From JBFMAP01 sp964632135 (GTDB lineage Archaea > Micrarchaeota > Micrarchaeia > Burarchaeales > JBFMAP01): 61,713 nucleotides of DNA. The position numbers were made by a program, and so were the translations under genes. The notes under the pieces were generated by a model. That model saw only the letters and a program-made list of their open reading frames with translations. It searched no databases and was not told where the DNA came from. This document shows positions 24,441 through 33,201 of the stretch, in pieces (position 1 is the stretch's first letter; each line of letters begins with the position of its first letter). The stretch spans positions 1-61,713 of the forward strand of contig CAZWEI010000002.1 in the NCBI GenBank assembly GCA_964632135.1. Reading direction: 5' to 3'.

Positions 24441-25373
24441 TCACAAAAATCTTTTTTCTTTGCTCTCCTCATCACGGCATAAAAGCGCCACGCGGCTTAT
24501 CTCGTTCTCGTCGGCGTAAACATACCCCGTTTCACGCGCAACCTCTTTCGCGAACTCCCTTACCTCCTCGAAGCTCGGCATGTTCTCCGCGCCCAATCTA
24601 TGAATAGAATAACCAACACGCATGTACGATTTGCACTCGACGAACATAGGGCGCGCGAGTTTCACGAGTTCGGCGTATTTTTCAGGCTCGTGCATGTTGC
24701 GGTCGCGCACGAGCGTCATTCGGATGACTGTTCGCGACGGATGTCTCGCGAGCAGCAAAAGGCTTTTGTTCAGCCTTTCCCAGCCGTTTGATAGCAATGG
24801 CGCGTTCACCTTTTTATATGTTTTCTCATCAGGCGCGCACAGCGAAACGTACAGTTGCGTTGGCCTTATCCTCTCAATCACGTCGGGTTGCGTGCCGTTC
24901 GAAACAACGAACGTGCTCATGTTCTGCGCGTGGAATTCGTTGATGAGCGCACCAAGTTTCGGATAGAGAGTAGGCTCGCCGCTCAGCGATATCGCGACGT
25001 TCTTCGGCTCCTGCGCCTCTTTATATTTCTCTTCGTCAATCTGAACTCCACCAAAGCCGGATATCATCTCGCGTTGTGCAAGGAGCGCGCGCGCCGCGAT
25101 GTCGCACGGTTCGTCCGCGTCCTCCGCGCGCATTTCCGTCTCGGTGAAATCAACCGCGCGCCAGCAGAAGACGCACTTGTGCGTGCAGTGCGCGACGCAA
25201 GGGGTAATTTGCAGGCACCTGTGCGAAGGAACACCGTAAAACTGCTGCTTGTAGCATGCGCCCTTCCCGAGTATCGCCCTCTTCGTCCACAGGCAAAGTT
25301 TCGCAGCCGCGTTTTTCCCGATTATTTTGTATTTCTGCCGCCTCAGCAGTTTCTCAAGCTCTTGCGAGACCAT
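24441..25373 (-). CDS. taw1: tRNA 4-demethylwyosine synthase (Taw1/TYW1)
   Basis: About 310 residues, a radical SAM enzyme that builds the tricyclic wyosine base at position 37 of tRNA-Phe. The cluster site is CVAHCTHKCVFCWR, preceded by CYKQQFYGVPSHRCLQITP as in the family. Other landmarks are AISLSGEPTLYP and FVVSNGTQPD. ATG 25373 is preferred to the ORF start at 25397 because it matches family length. It is divergent from the splicing endonuclease, another tRNA-processing gene. Confidence 0.93.
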   Translation of the reverse strand: MVSQELEKLLRRQKYKIIGKNAAAKLCLWTKRAILGKGACYKQQFYGVPSHRCLQITPCVAHCTHKCVFCWRAVDFTETEMRAEDADEPCDIAARALLAQREMISGFGGVQIDEEKYKEAQEPKNVAISLSGEPTLYPKLGALINEFHAQNMSTFVVSNGTQPDVIERIRPTQLYVSLCAPDEKTYKKVNAPLLSNGWERLNKSLLLLARHPSRTVIRMTLVRDRNMHEPEKYAELVKLARPMFVECKSYMRVGYSIHRLGAENMPSFEEVREFAKEVARETGYVYADENEISRVALLCRDEESKEKRFL

Positions 25374-25512
25374 ATTATTATTTAAATACCGAATCACATA
25401 AACTACTTACGCATTTGGGCGTTTGCAATTTTTGCACGCAACGCAGCGCGCGCGATTTTGTTTCCTGCGCGCCGCGGCAAACCGATCAGCAGTTTTGTTT
25501 GAAGGTGGTCGC

Positions 25513-26676
25513 ATGGGAGTTCAGTTGGAGTACATACCCGAGGAAAAAAAGGTCATAGTTTCACAACCAGAGTCAGTAAGTTCTCTGGAGAAGGGCTGCT
25601 ACGGCACGATGCATAAGGGCGTGATAACTCTTTTTCCAGAGGAAGCCCTTTACTTGATAGACATACGAAACGGCAGATGCTACGACACGCACGGGAACGA
25701 ACTGAAATTCAACGACCTCGCTGAAAAATTTCCCATTCCAAAACTTATGGCGCGCTATTTCACCTATAAAGATTGGCGCGACAGGGGGCTCGTTCTCAGG
25801 CCGATTTCAGAGGCAGAGGGAAAATACGGCAGAAGTCCGGCGAAAAAATATCCCTCGGGAAAATTCAACGCGCCCAGATACAGCATTCTCGGACTGTTCT
25901 TCCCAGAGGATTTGGTGACTGTCATTGATGACGACGTAGTGGGAAAAGAAATTTACGAGACCTATTGGCTTGGACAGTTCGGTAGTTACAAGGCAGAGCA
26001 GCGCGGGAGGCTCAGCAAGCTCGACGTGTATGAAACGCTTTTCATGATGAAGCACTGCGGGCTCGCGCTCAAGAATGCGAACGAGAGCGAGGTAATAAAG
26101 CTCGCGACAAAGCGCAGGCCGGATTTCAGGAGCATGTACAGCGTTTATGAAGATTGGAGGCTCCGCGGCTTCATTCTGAAAACCGGTTTCAAGTTCGGCA
26201 CCCACTTCCGCCTCTATTTCCCGAAGGCATCGCCGACGCGCGACGTCGATAAATGGATTCATTCAAAACACGTGATACACGTTTTCCCAAGGAGGAGCAA
26301 ACTCCTCATCTCCGAATGGGCGCGCGCAATCCGCGTAGCGCACAGCGTGAAGAAGACGTTCATACTCGCGATTCCGGGCACGACCAGCAAGAAGAAACCA
26401 GTAGAACTAGATTTTCTCCTCTACCACCGCAAGCCCGGGGGCATCGAAACCCCTAAAGAGGGAAAGCCGCGATTCCTGATGTTCTCGCTCAGCGAGGAGG
26501 AATACATCGGGGGCGCAGAACTCGCGGACGCGATAGAGGAGACGAAGAAAATTGGGCTCGAGTTGATGCTTGCGATCAGCGATAGGGAGACGAGCGTCAC
26601 ATACTACCGCGTGCGCAGGTTGGAACTCCCGGGAAGCAAGTACGAATATTACGAGATTGAGTGGGAGCAGCCATAG
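25513..26676 (+). CDS. endA: tRNA-splicing endonuclease, three-unit single chain (ARMAN type)
   Basis: About 387 residues from ATG 25513. An N-terminal unit (to ~150) resembles the catalytic unit but is degenerate. The middle unit (~165-285) has FKFGTHFRLYF (Tyr235), IHSKHVIHVFP (His250) and AHSVKK (Lys280/281), the catalytic triad. A C-terminal structural unit (ELDFLLYHRK to IEWEQP) follows. ARMAN archaea have such three-unit enzymes (epsilon-2), which cut introns at many non-canonical sites. This agrees with the two unusual tRNA introns nearby. It removes tRNA introns at bulge-helix-bulge sites. Confidence 0.88.
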   Translation: MGVQLEYIPEEKKVIVSQPESVSSLEKGCYGTMHKGVITLFPEEALYLIDIRNGRCYDTHGNELKFNDLAEKFPIPKLMARYFTYKDWRDRGLVLRPISEAEGKYGRSPAKKYPSGKFNAPRYSILGLFFPEDLVTVIDDDVVGKEIYETYWLGQFGSYKAEQRGRLSKLDVYETLFMMKHCGLALKNANESEVIKLATKRRPDFRSMYSVYEDWRLRGFILKTGFKFGTHFRLYFPKASPTRDVDKWIHSKHVIHVFPRRSKLLISEWARAIRVAHSVKKTFILAIPGTTSKKKPVELDFLLYHRKPGGIETPKEGKPRFLMFSLSEEEYIGGAELADAIEETKKIGLELMLAISDRETSVTYYRVRRLELPGSKYEYYEIEWEQP

Positions 26677-26694
26677 CGCGCGGCGCGCGAAACG

Positions 26695-26744
26695 TATATA
26701 AACCAGAATACGCATAACGTAATACTAATTCTAGAGGTGTTTCC
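26695..26744 (+). promoter_or_regulatory. Shared extended promoter, copy d
   Basis: TATA box TATATAAAC (26695-26703), GCATAA (26712-26717), 7 bases, CTAATTCT (26725-26732), AGAGGTG, ATG at 26745. The TATA centre is 26 bases before the predicted start site. Confidence 0.8.
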
Positions 26745-27797
26745 ATGGATAATGAAATGGACCAAATCCTTCTCGTGTCCCCAGACCAGCGCCGGTTCAA
26801 GCCACTTAACGAGGCACTGCAAACGGCGAAACACACCACCCCCGACATCGGCTATACGAACATACTCACGGCGACTTCTGCGTCTGCGGCGCTGGAACTA
26901 CTCAAAGACAACAAAGATATTGGCGTTGTCGTCGCAGCCGCCCTCACCGTTTCAGAGGCAGCATTCCTGTTTTCCAAAATCAAGGAGCAAAGTCCGCAGA
27001 CACAGATAATGATGGCGATTCCAGAATCAGGAGAAGACACAAAATCATTAGGGCCCTTCAGACCAGATTTTTTTAGCTATAAAGACCTTCACAAAGAGCC
27101 AGCGGCAGTTGTATACCGGATAGAAACCGCGCTTCTAATTGCAAACATAGGCGGAAAATCCAGCGTCCTGTTTATATTCGACCCATGCAGCGCGTTTGTT
27201 TTTTATACCCGGCATAGAGACGACAGCAGAACCCTATGCGAAAAGATAGGAATGAAACACGAGATTGACCCAATCCTAGACAACGTATCCCTACATGCTG
27301 CGGGAAGCACCCAAGACCGCCTTATATCAAGCGCCCAAGCCTGTAGCGACAAGTCCCTTCGCGCCGCTGTTGTTGACCTTTGGTCGCCTGACGATGTTTT
27401 TACTGTGGTTACCGCCATCCGCGACATTGACCCAAGGCTTCCAATAGCCGTGGTATTCCCTGAAAACCCAGACAAATCCGTGAAGGAGGGGTTTTCAATA
27501 CTAAAGGAATATGCCGCGCAATACGGTCTAACTATCGTTCGTAACGGCGACCACCTGTTTGCGAATCTTAACGACTTTTTAAATGGACGACCGGTGAAAG
27601 AAGATGCAGAAACTACTACACCAAATAAACTTAAAACTGACACTGAGGACGTGTTGTCAATACCTCTCCATTTAGCCCAGAAGAAAAAGCTAAACCCCAA
27701 CGACTTCCAAAAAGAAATCGCCAACAGAAAACCCGTGTACCTACTACTACGAGACCTTATCCCCGAAAAATTACGCAACAGAGTGTGGAAAACCTAG
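26745..27797 (+). CDS. Tandem degenerate receiver-like protein
   Basis: A 350-residue protein with two receiver-like halves. The first (residues 5-135) has QILLVSPDQRRF and DIGVVVAAAL. The second (about 150-280) has AAVVDLWSPDDVFTVVTAIRDIDPRLPIAVVFPENP, where VVDLWSPDD could hold an Asp acceptor. A C-terminal tail of ~65 residues ends RKPVYLLLRDLIPEKLRNRVWKT. No kinase or output domain is seen. The next receiver gene begins 25 bases downstream, so they form an operon. Confidence 0.65.
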   Translation: MDNEMDQILLVSPDQRRFKPLNEALQTAKHTTPDIGYTNILTATSASAALELLKDNKDIGVVVAAALTVSEAAFLFSKIKEQSPQTQIMMAIPESGEDTKSLGPFRPDFFSYKDLHKEPAAVVYRIETALLIANIGGKSSVLFIFDPCSAFVFYTRHRDDSRTLCEKIGMKHEIDPILDNVSLHAAGSTQDRLISSAQACSDKSLRAAVVDLWSPDDVFTVVTAIRDIDPRLPIAVVFPENPDKSVKEGFSILKEYAAQYGLTIVRNGDHLFANLNDFLNGRPVKEDAETTTPNKLKTDTEDVLSIPLHLAQKKKLNPNDFQKEIANRKPVYLLLRDLIPEKLRNRVWKT

Positions 27798-27821
27798 CAC
27801 CTCGCGGCGGCAAGTGATTTT

Positions 27822-28382
27822 ATGAGCGGTAAAATACTCGTGGTTGGCGGAGAAGGAAGCGAAATCCGCCCTGCTGTTGCTGAGCAGTTGCGAAAGAACG
27901 GACATGGCGTGCACGAGGCAATGTCGGCAGGCGACGGGTTCAATATATTTTTTATTGAAATGAACAACAAAGAACCGTTTAGCCTAGTAATAATATCAAA
28001 TCTAGATTTCTGGAACCTAGCTTTCGAAATCGTGAAAGCACGCAAAGTACCGAACGTCAAAATACTGGCGATAACCGAGCGCGGGATAATAAACGGCGAA
28101 CTGGAGCGTAAATTGGAATCCTACGCAAGGAAGAACGGCGTAACCGCATTTTTTCCAAAAATCAATTTATACAAGGATGGAAAATTAGAAGCGGTTGTAA
28201 CCAATTTGTTGAACAACCAACACACACAGAAAAAAAAGAAAAAGAACAAAAGAGGATATGTGTTACCTCTTTCTTCCGCTCCACCTCTATCAGACACGAT
28301 GTCACCTCGAGGATATTGGGCGCGGTATGAACTTCCTAAATGCTTATACCACAACAAACCGCAAACGCGCTTGCCCGCCTAA
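27822..28382 (+). CDS. Degenerate receiver-like protein with basic tail
   Basis: A 186-residue protein. KILVVGGEGSEIRPAVAEQLRKNGHGVHEAMSAGDGF reads as a receiver start. LVIISNLDFW replaces the Asp site, NVKILAITERG gives the fourth strand and VTAFFPKINLYKD the Lys-bearing end. A run of eight Lys/Asn follows, then a Pro/Tyr/Arg tail to residue 186. It is second in an operon with 26745. The tail shares no sequence with the other receiver-like proteins. Confidence 0.65.
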   Translation: MSGKILVVGGEGSEIRPAVAEQLRKNGHGVHEAMSAGDGFNIFFIEMNNKEPFSLVIISNLDFWNLAFEIVKARKVPNVKILAITERGIINGELERKLESYARKNGVTAFFPKINLYKDGKLEAVVTNLLNNQHTQKKKKKNKRGYVLPLSSAPPLSDTMSPRGYWARYELPKCLYHNKPQTRLPA

Positions 28383-28505
28383 ATAAACTTTAGAAGCGCC
28401 GCAACCGACTCAACAACCATTTTCGGCTCTTCCTTTCCGCGCGCCTTTTCCGCGTCTTCTTTTTTCGTTACTCCTGTGAGAACGAGGACGCCGCGTGTGC
28501 GGAAT
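28379..28505 (-). pseudogene. 3' fragment of a NagD-like HAD phosphatase gene
   Basis: Read on the minus strand this gives RGVLVLTGVTKKEDAEKARGKEE, then PKMVVESVAALLKFI and a stop. That closely matches the C-terminus of the intact phosphatase at 29168 (SVLVLTGVAKKEDVKKLRGKE, KLVVDSVASLLKLVD). No start or upstream body is present. It appears to be the displaced or duplicated 3' end of that gene, now separated by the receiver gene at 28557. Confidence 0.8.
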
Positions 28506-28556
28506 TAATATAAGCCCGCGTATGCATAATATTCTACTTATTCTAGGGTGTGATTT
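28506..28556 (+). promoter_or_regulatory. Shared extended promoter, copy e
   Basis: TATA box TAATATAAG (28506-28514), GCATAA (28524-28529), 7 bases, CTTATTCT (28537-28544), AGGGTG, ATG at 28557. Confidence 0.8.
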
Positions 28557-29171
28557 ATGGATTTAGAGAAGCGCCAGAAATATAGCGTGCTTGTTTTTGG
28601 CGGGTCAAACGAAGACCAGGACTATCTAGTAAAACCAATACGAGACGCAATAGAGAAAATGGGCGGGTCGATACTGAAATTAAGCATCCCCAGCGTGCCT
28701 CACTTCTGTGAAGCACTCTTTCACGTTAACGATACAAAAGACGAAGGGAACCTTATTCTCGCTATCGCGATTATGCCGCGGGAAGCCACCAAACTCTCTT
28801 CCGCGATGGAATATCTTCTCGCGATTTTAAATTCAGACCCAACTCTTCCTATGTTGATGTTGAGTTATGAGGGTAGTATGCACCGGGCGGGCTTAGATAC
28901 ATTGGAGAGAATTGGCGTCAAATTTCTTGATAGAACGTCTATATCTTCAGGATCCGGAAGAGTCAAGATTAAAGAAGCAATTGAAGAATTATTGACCAAG
29001 GCGCCAGAAACACGAACTCGCGCGTCTGGACTCGACACCGACGAATCTCTACCCGGGCATTCTTTTTGGCACCCTGGGCAAAAGTTCTCCATGTTTCTTC
29101 CTTTCTCCGTTGAACGCGCAATGCAACGCGCGCAACGCAACAAACGCGGCAACCCCCTGTGGCGCGTCTAG
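28557..29171 (+). CDS. Degenerate receiver-like protein with C-terminal tail
   Basis: A 204-residue protein. YSVLVFGGSNEDQDYLVKPIRDAIEKMGG starts a receiver-like fold. NLILAIAIMPRE sits at the Asp strand, and LPMLMLSYEG and VKFLDRTSI complete the core (to about 140). The tail (145-204) has Pro/Phe/His and ends in RNKRGNPLWRV. The segment from its promoter to its stop lies exactly between a HAD gene fragment and the intact HAD gene, suggesting insertion at that site. Confidence 0.65.
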   Translation: MDLEKRQKYSVLVFGGSNEDQDYLVKPIRDAIEKMGGSILKLSIPSVPHFCEALFHVNDTKDEGNLILAIAIMPREATKLSSAMEYLLAILNSDPTLPMLMLSYEGSMHRAGLDTLERIGVKFLDRTSISSGSGRVKIKEAIEELLTKAPETRTRASGLDTDESLPGHSFWHPGQKFSMFLPFSVERAMQRAQRNKRGNPLWRV

Positions 29172-29998
29172 CAACGTCGAATGGCCGTGCCGTCAACAAG
29201 TTTCAACAGAGAAGCGACAGAATCCACAACCAACTTCGGCTTCTCCTTCCCGCGCAGTTTTTTCACGTCTTCCTTTTTCGCGACTCCCGTGAGCACGAGA
29301 ACGCTGAGCGCGCCGAATTTGTTCGCGGCAACGATGTCGCTTTCTGCTCTATCACCAACGCAAACAATCTCCTTTGGTTTCACGCGTGCCTCCCTTGCAA
29401 TCCTCTCTAGCAAAAACGTGTTCGGCTTTCCGATAACTATTTCAGGCGATTTCTTCGCGCAGGCTTTCAGCGCGCCCACCATCGCGCCCGCGCCGGGGTA
29501 GAACCCCTCCTCGAGAGGAATGGTCGCGTCCTCATTCGTTGCGATGAAGCGCGCGCCGTTCTGGAGCGCGGCCAGCGCGATGCGCAACTTCTCGTAATCG
29601 AACTCGCGGTCAAGGCCGACGACGACAAAATCAACGCGCTCGCCCTCCCTGCCGCCCATAATCTCAAACCCCGCCATCCCCAACTCGTTCTTCAGCCCTT
29701 CCTCCCCAATAATGAACACCCGCCCCTTCCCGTACCGCTCCTTCAAATAAACCGCCGCGCCGTACGCCGACGTAAATACCTCTTCTGCGCGCGCCTCAAT
29801 CCCGAGAGAGTTGAGTTTTTCCGCGTATTGCTGGCGCGTGCGCGTGGCGTTGTTCGTGAGGAAGTAGACTTTCTTGTTTTTAGCGCGGAGGATGCGTACG
29901 AGTTCGCCGGTGCCCGGAATTGTGCGCGAGCCGACGTACAGCACGCCATCAAGGTCGAAAACGAAAACCCTGTATTTTGAGAGTGCGCGCGCTTTCAT
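29168..29998 (-). CDS. NagD-like HAD phosphatase (HAD-IIA)
   Basis: About 276 residues. Motif I is VFDLDGVLYVG (DxDGV), motif II FLTNNATRT, the cap region and motif III/IV VCVGDRAESDI. This is the HAD-IIA (NagD, phosphoglycolate/pNPPase-like) group that hydrolyses small phosphates; the substrate is not predictable. ATG 29998 fits a leaderless mRNA with TATTTAAAT about 27 bases upstream. Its last residues (GTAIRRC) differ from the fragment at 28379. The 3' end overlaps the receiver gene by 4 bases. Confidence 0.88.
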   Translation of the reverse strand: MKARALSKYRVFVFDLDGVLYVGSRTIPGTGELVRILRAKNKKVYFLTNNATRTRQQYAEKLNSLGIEARAEEVFTSAYGAAVYLKERYGKGRVFIIGEEGLKNELGMAGFEIMGGREGERVDFVVVGLDREFDYEKLRIALAALQNGARFIATNEDATIPLEEGFYPGAGAMVGALKACAKKSPEIVIGKPNTFLLERIAREARVKPKEIVCVGDRAESDIVAANKFGALSVLVLTGVAKKEDVKKLRGKEKPKLVVDSVASLLKLVDGTAIRRC

Positions 29999-30081
29999 GT
30001 GTAATTCGAGCGTGCGAAAACTATTTAAATATCCCCGAACCAATCCCTATCGCGCGTAGCGCTAATTGGAGGGTGATACTT

Positions 30082-30339
30082 GTGGGCAAATTCGTCATTG
30101 CGAAACAACTGGCAGGCAAGAAACTGATTACGAACGACGGAGAGGAGATTGGAAAACTCGTTGACTTGACAATAAACGAGGTCACGGGCAAGATTGACAC
30201 GCTCGTCATAGAACCGAATATGGACAACCCGACAGCGAGAAGGCTGAAGAAGGAGGACGGGAACATAATGATTCCATACAACTCCGTGCTTGCCGTGTCC
30301 GACCACGTGATCGTGGACAAGAAGGGCCTCGGGGCCTAA
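30082..30339 (+). CDS. PRC-barrel protein
   Basis: An 85-residue protein consisting almost only of a PRC barrel: KKLITNDGEEIGKLVDLTINEVTGKIDTLVIEP and IMIPYNSVLAVSDHVIVDKKG. GTG 30082 follows GGAGGG at 30068. PRC-barrel proteins of this size in euryarchaea have been linked to cell division through SepF; that role here is inference. It is divergent from the HAD gene. The pattern differs from the one at 17170, so they are distant paralogs. Confidence 0.85.
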   Translation: MGKFVIAKQLAGKKLITNDGEEIGKLVDLTINEVTGKIDTLVIEPNMDNPTARRLKKEDGNIMIPYNSVLAVSDHVIVDKKGLGA

Positions 30340-30378
30340 TAACTTTATTTTTCTTTCCTTCTATTTCTACACGATATT

Positions 30379-31023
30379 ATGATTATAGCAGGCGCAGATG
30401 AGGCCGGGCGGGGCTGCGTGCTCGGCCCGCTCGTGATTTGCCTCGCGTGCATCGAAGAGGACAATGAGACGGAGTTAAGGAAAATCGGCGCAAAGGACTC
30501 GAAACTCCTCGCACCGAAACAGCGCGAACGAATTGCGAAATCAATCAGAAAACTCTGCAGCCTGCAGACAATCCACATCACTGCGCGCGAACTCAACGAG
30601 GAGATGAAAACGCTCAGTTTGAACGAGATTGAGGCGATGAGGATAGGACGCGCGCTCAATAACGCGGGCGAGGTCGCGGCGGTTTATGTCGATTCTCCTG
30701 ACACCGCAGCGGATAGATTCGACAAGCGCATAAGAAAATACTACGCAGGAGGCGCGCGCATCATCAGCGAGCACAAAGCGGATTACAAATACGCGATCGT
30801 CTCAGCCGCTTCGATAATCGCGAAAGTGGAGAGGGACGCCGAAATCGAGCGGATAAAAAAGGAACTCGACCACGACTTCAACAGCGGCTACACATCGGAT
30901 GAAGCAACCATAGAATTTCTCAAAAACAATCTTTACAGAAAAGACGTTCAGAAATATCTGCGCGTGGAATGGGCGACGGTCGCGCGCCTCGCGCAGAAAA
31001 AGATAACTGATTTTGAATTCTAA
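30379..31023 (+). CDS. rnhB: Ribonuclease HII
   Basis: A 214-residue enzyme that cleaves the RNA strand of RNA-DNA hybrids during repair and primer removal. The active-site start AGADEAGRGCVLGP is present, with the second Glu-containing site, then DSP and the Asp site in KYAIVSAASIIAKVERD. Length is normal. The end overlaps the convergent DHH nuclease by 4 bases. Confidence 0.95.
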   Translation: MIIAGADEAGRGCVLGPLVICLACIEEDNETELRKIGAKDSKLLAPKQRERIAKSIRKLCSLQTIHITARELNEEMKTLSLNEIEAMRIGRALNNAGEVAAVYVDSPDTAADRFDKRIRKYYAGGARIISEHKADYKYAIVSAASIIAKVERDAEIERIKKELDHDFNSGYTSDEATIEFLKNNLYRKDVQKYLRVEWATVARLAQKKITDFEF

Positions 31024-32357
31024 CCCCCCACGAGTTCGCTCGCGCGCCTTAGGAATTCGTCGAGTTTATCTTTTTTTATCGTTGCGCCTGCCGCTATCGC
31101 GTGCCCTCCGCCCTCGCCGATTCCTGCGGTCGCCTCGCGCAGGAGCGCGCCCAAATTCAACCCCTCCTTCACGAGTCTTTTTGTTGCGCGCGTGGAAATC
31201 TTTATCTGCCCATTTTCGTCAAGCGCGGCAGCAAAGACAGGTTTGTCCATCCTGATATTCCCATACAGCATGCCCGCGACAACGCCGATTATCCCGTCGT
31301 CAATAACCCCCCTTCCATCTAGAAAATAGAACTTCCCGAAATCCTCCACGTTCGCGAGCGCGAACTTTATCCCCTCGCGGAGCGCGCTCCTGTGCAGTTG
31401 AAGCAGTTTCTTCGCCTCCTCAAAAGCCCCGTCGTCGCCCATGCAAACGCCGATTCCAACCTCTGGTTTGTCGTGCCTTCCGCACGCGTTCAGGAGAGTC
31501 GCGAACTCGCTCGCGTCGCTCAACTCAGTTCTTTCAGGCTGCTTTAGCAGAAGATAGACTTCGCCCACAAGTTCGCGCGCAGCCATGCCCGCGCCGCGCG
31601 AATAGAGGTAATCAACAAGCCCGTTCACGAACCTTTTCTTTTCCTCTTTGCTCAAATCATAGTACGCACGCCACCTTTCGTTTTCCTTCAGTTCGATTTT
31701 CAACTCTCCCAAAAACGCGGCGCACGCCTCCTCATTCCCCGTGAGGCCTGGAAGAAAAGGTTCGGTGGCAAACGTCAAAAACTGGACGAGCGGGCGCGTT
31801 ATTCTCCCGAATAATTTTATATCCACCGCGCTTTTCACGCGTCCCGCCTTCTCGCCGTCATACAATATCTCGCGGTTCGCGCCTTGCAGCGGAGCCTGCA
31901 TGTCCCCGACCGCGCCCACGACCGCCAAATCAACACTTCCTTCATCCAACTCGCGAAAGACGAAATACGCCGTCCCGGACGCGCTCAACTCAGTTCCCCC
32001 GTCGATTCCGAAAATGTGCGGGTTCGCCTGAAGAACCGCGCCCTCGCGCGCCCCCTCTCTCGTTTGGTGATGGTCGATTATCACGCAATCGGCGCCGAGT
32101 TTTTCAATCTCTTCCGCGCGCGCGGCTCCAAAATCGACGAAAATAACCTCCCTCTCGTTCGCGAGCGATTCAATCTCGCGCTCCGAGAGTTTGCGCAGCG
32201 TTGTTATCGCGTATTTTTTGTCCATTTTCCTGAGGGCGCGCGCAACAACCGAAGTGCTCGCGAGCCCGTCGCAGTCGTAATGCCCGACTATGCGGGGCGC
32301 GCGCATCCTCTCAACACGCGCCCTCACCTCCTCACACCTCTTCAGGAACTTTTTCAT
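31020..32357 (-). CDS. DHH-family RecJ/GAN-like nuclease
   Basis: A 445-residue cytoplasmic nuclease of the DHH/DHHA1 superfamily. It has HYDCDGLAS (motif I), VDFG, IDHHQT (DHH, near 100), VGAVGDMQ (motif IV) and the DHHA1 domain ending GGGHAIAAGA. In archaea such proteins are the GINS-associated nuclease GAN or RecJ-like exonucleases in replication and repair. The substrate direction cannot be assigned from sequence alone. Confidence 0.9.
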   Translation of the reverse strand: MKKFLKRCEEVRARVERMRAPRIVGHYDCDGLASTSVVARALRKMDKKYAITTLRKLSEREIESLANEREVIFVDFGAARAEEIEKLGADCVIIDHHQTREGAREGAVLQANPHIFGIDGGTELSASGTAYFVFRELDEGSVDLAVVGAVGDMQAPLQGANREILYDGEKAGRVKSAVDIKLFGRITRPLVQFLTFATEPFLPGLTGNEEACAAFLGELKIELKENERWRAYYDLSKEEKKRFVNGLVDYLYSRGAGMAARELVGEVYLLLKQPERTELSDASEFATLLNACGRHDKPEVGIGVCMGDDGAFEEAKKLLQLHRSALREGIKFALANVEDFGKFYFLDGRGVIDDGIIGVVAGMLYGNIRMDKPVFAAALDENGQIKISTRATKRLVKEGLNLGALLREATAGIGEGGGHAIAAGATIKKDKLDEFLRRASELVGG

Positions 32358-32420
32358 GATTTAATTTCGGGAGGTTAGTTTTTTAATTGCGCGAGCCTAA
32401 TCGAATACGAGGTGGGGGTT

Positions 32421-32726
32421 ATGAGCGTCGTGAAGGAGTTCATGGACTTCCTGAAGAAATACCAGGTAATCGGACTGGCAGTTGCCTTCATCATAGGCGC
32501 GGCTTCAACGAAACTAGTTACTGCGCTCGTTAACGACATCGTTATGCCGCTCGTGGGTGTGCTTGTCCCGGGAGGGGACTGGCGCGCGTCAATTCTGGAA
32601 ATAGGTCCGGTAAAATTCATGATCGGCGACTTCGTCGGCGCGCTCATCGACTTCATCATAATCGCGTTCTTGGTCTTCGTCATAGTTAAACTGTTGATGA
32701 AGGAGGACGCGACGCAGAAACGTTAA
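32421..32726 (+). CDS. mscL: Large-conductance mechanosensitive channel MscL
   Basis: About 101 residues. The N-terminal amphipathic helix (VVKEFMDFLKKYQVIGLAVAFIIGAA) is followed by TM1, a short loop and TM2 (FIIIAFLVFVIVKLL), the MscL plan. It opens on membrane tension to release solutes under hypo-osmotic shock. ATG 32421 follows GAGGTGGGGG closely; a GTG at 32412 lies inside that ribosome site and is less likely. Confidence 0.95.
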   Translation: MSVVKEFMDFLKKYQVIGLAVAFIIGAASTKLVTALVNDIVMPLVGVLVPGGDWRASILEIGPVKFMIGDFVGALIDFIIIAFLVFVIVKLLMKEDATQKR

Positions 32727-32743
32727 TGCGCGCGCAGCCGAGT

Positions 32744-33142
32744 TCAGAGGAGCCGCTTCTCGCCCTCAATTTCCTTTATTTTCGTTATGTCCTGCGAGAC
32801 CTCGAGGCAGCCCAAATATTCCCCTTTTTCGTCCCTGACCGCGAAATACCTGATGTAAATCTTCCTTCCCTTATTGTCTATCCAGAATTCCGCGGCGTCC
32901 CTCTTGTTGCTTTTGAACTCGCCTAAAATCTGCTCAACTTTCGCAAGGCTTTTTGGGGGATGGCAGTTCTGCACCTTCCTTCCGATGACCGCGGCAGGCC
33001 GTGGGAATATCTCCCTCTTCTCGCCTTTGTTGAAATAGGCGACAGTGTTGCTCGCGTCAATGAAACTTATCTCCACCGGAAGAGTATCGAGTAACGGACC
33101 TAAAACGCCCTTTCCAATCCCGCCAGGCATCCGGATCACCAT
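32744..33142 (-). CDS. Stand-alone PAS domain protein
   Basis: A 132-residue protein that is one PAS sensor domain: VEISFIDASNTVAYFNKGEKREIFPRPAAVIGRKVQNCHPPKS through YLGCLEVSQDITKI. It resembles the PAS domain found in DUF438 proteins (NCHPPKS motif), which can bind heme or small ligands. The ~10 final residues are a charged helix. There is no kinase or output domain, so it may sense a signal for the orphan receivers, but that is inference. Confidence 0.85.
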   Translation of the reverse strand: MVIRMPGGIGKGVLGPLLDTLPVEISFIDASNTVAYFNKGEKREIFPRPAAVIGRKVQNCHPPKSLAKVEQILGEFKSNKRDAAEFWIDNKGRKIYIRYFAVRDEKGEYLGCLEVSQDITKIKEIEGEKRLL

Positions 33143-33201
33143 GGTTAATTTGACACCGCAAACTATTTAAACCGCGAGACGTCAATAACCTCGGTGATGC
33201 C

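Noticed and set aside
32744..33142. PAS protein as a histidine kinase fragment
   Set aside because: No HATPase or phospho-acceptor helix follows; the chain ends just after the PAS fold.
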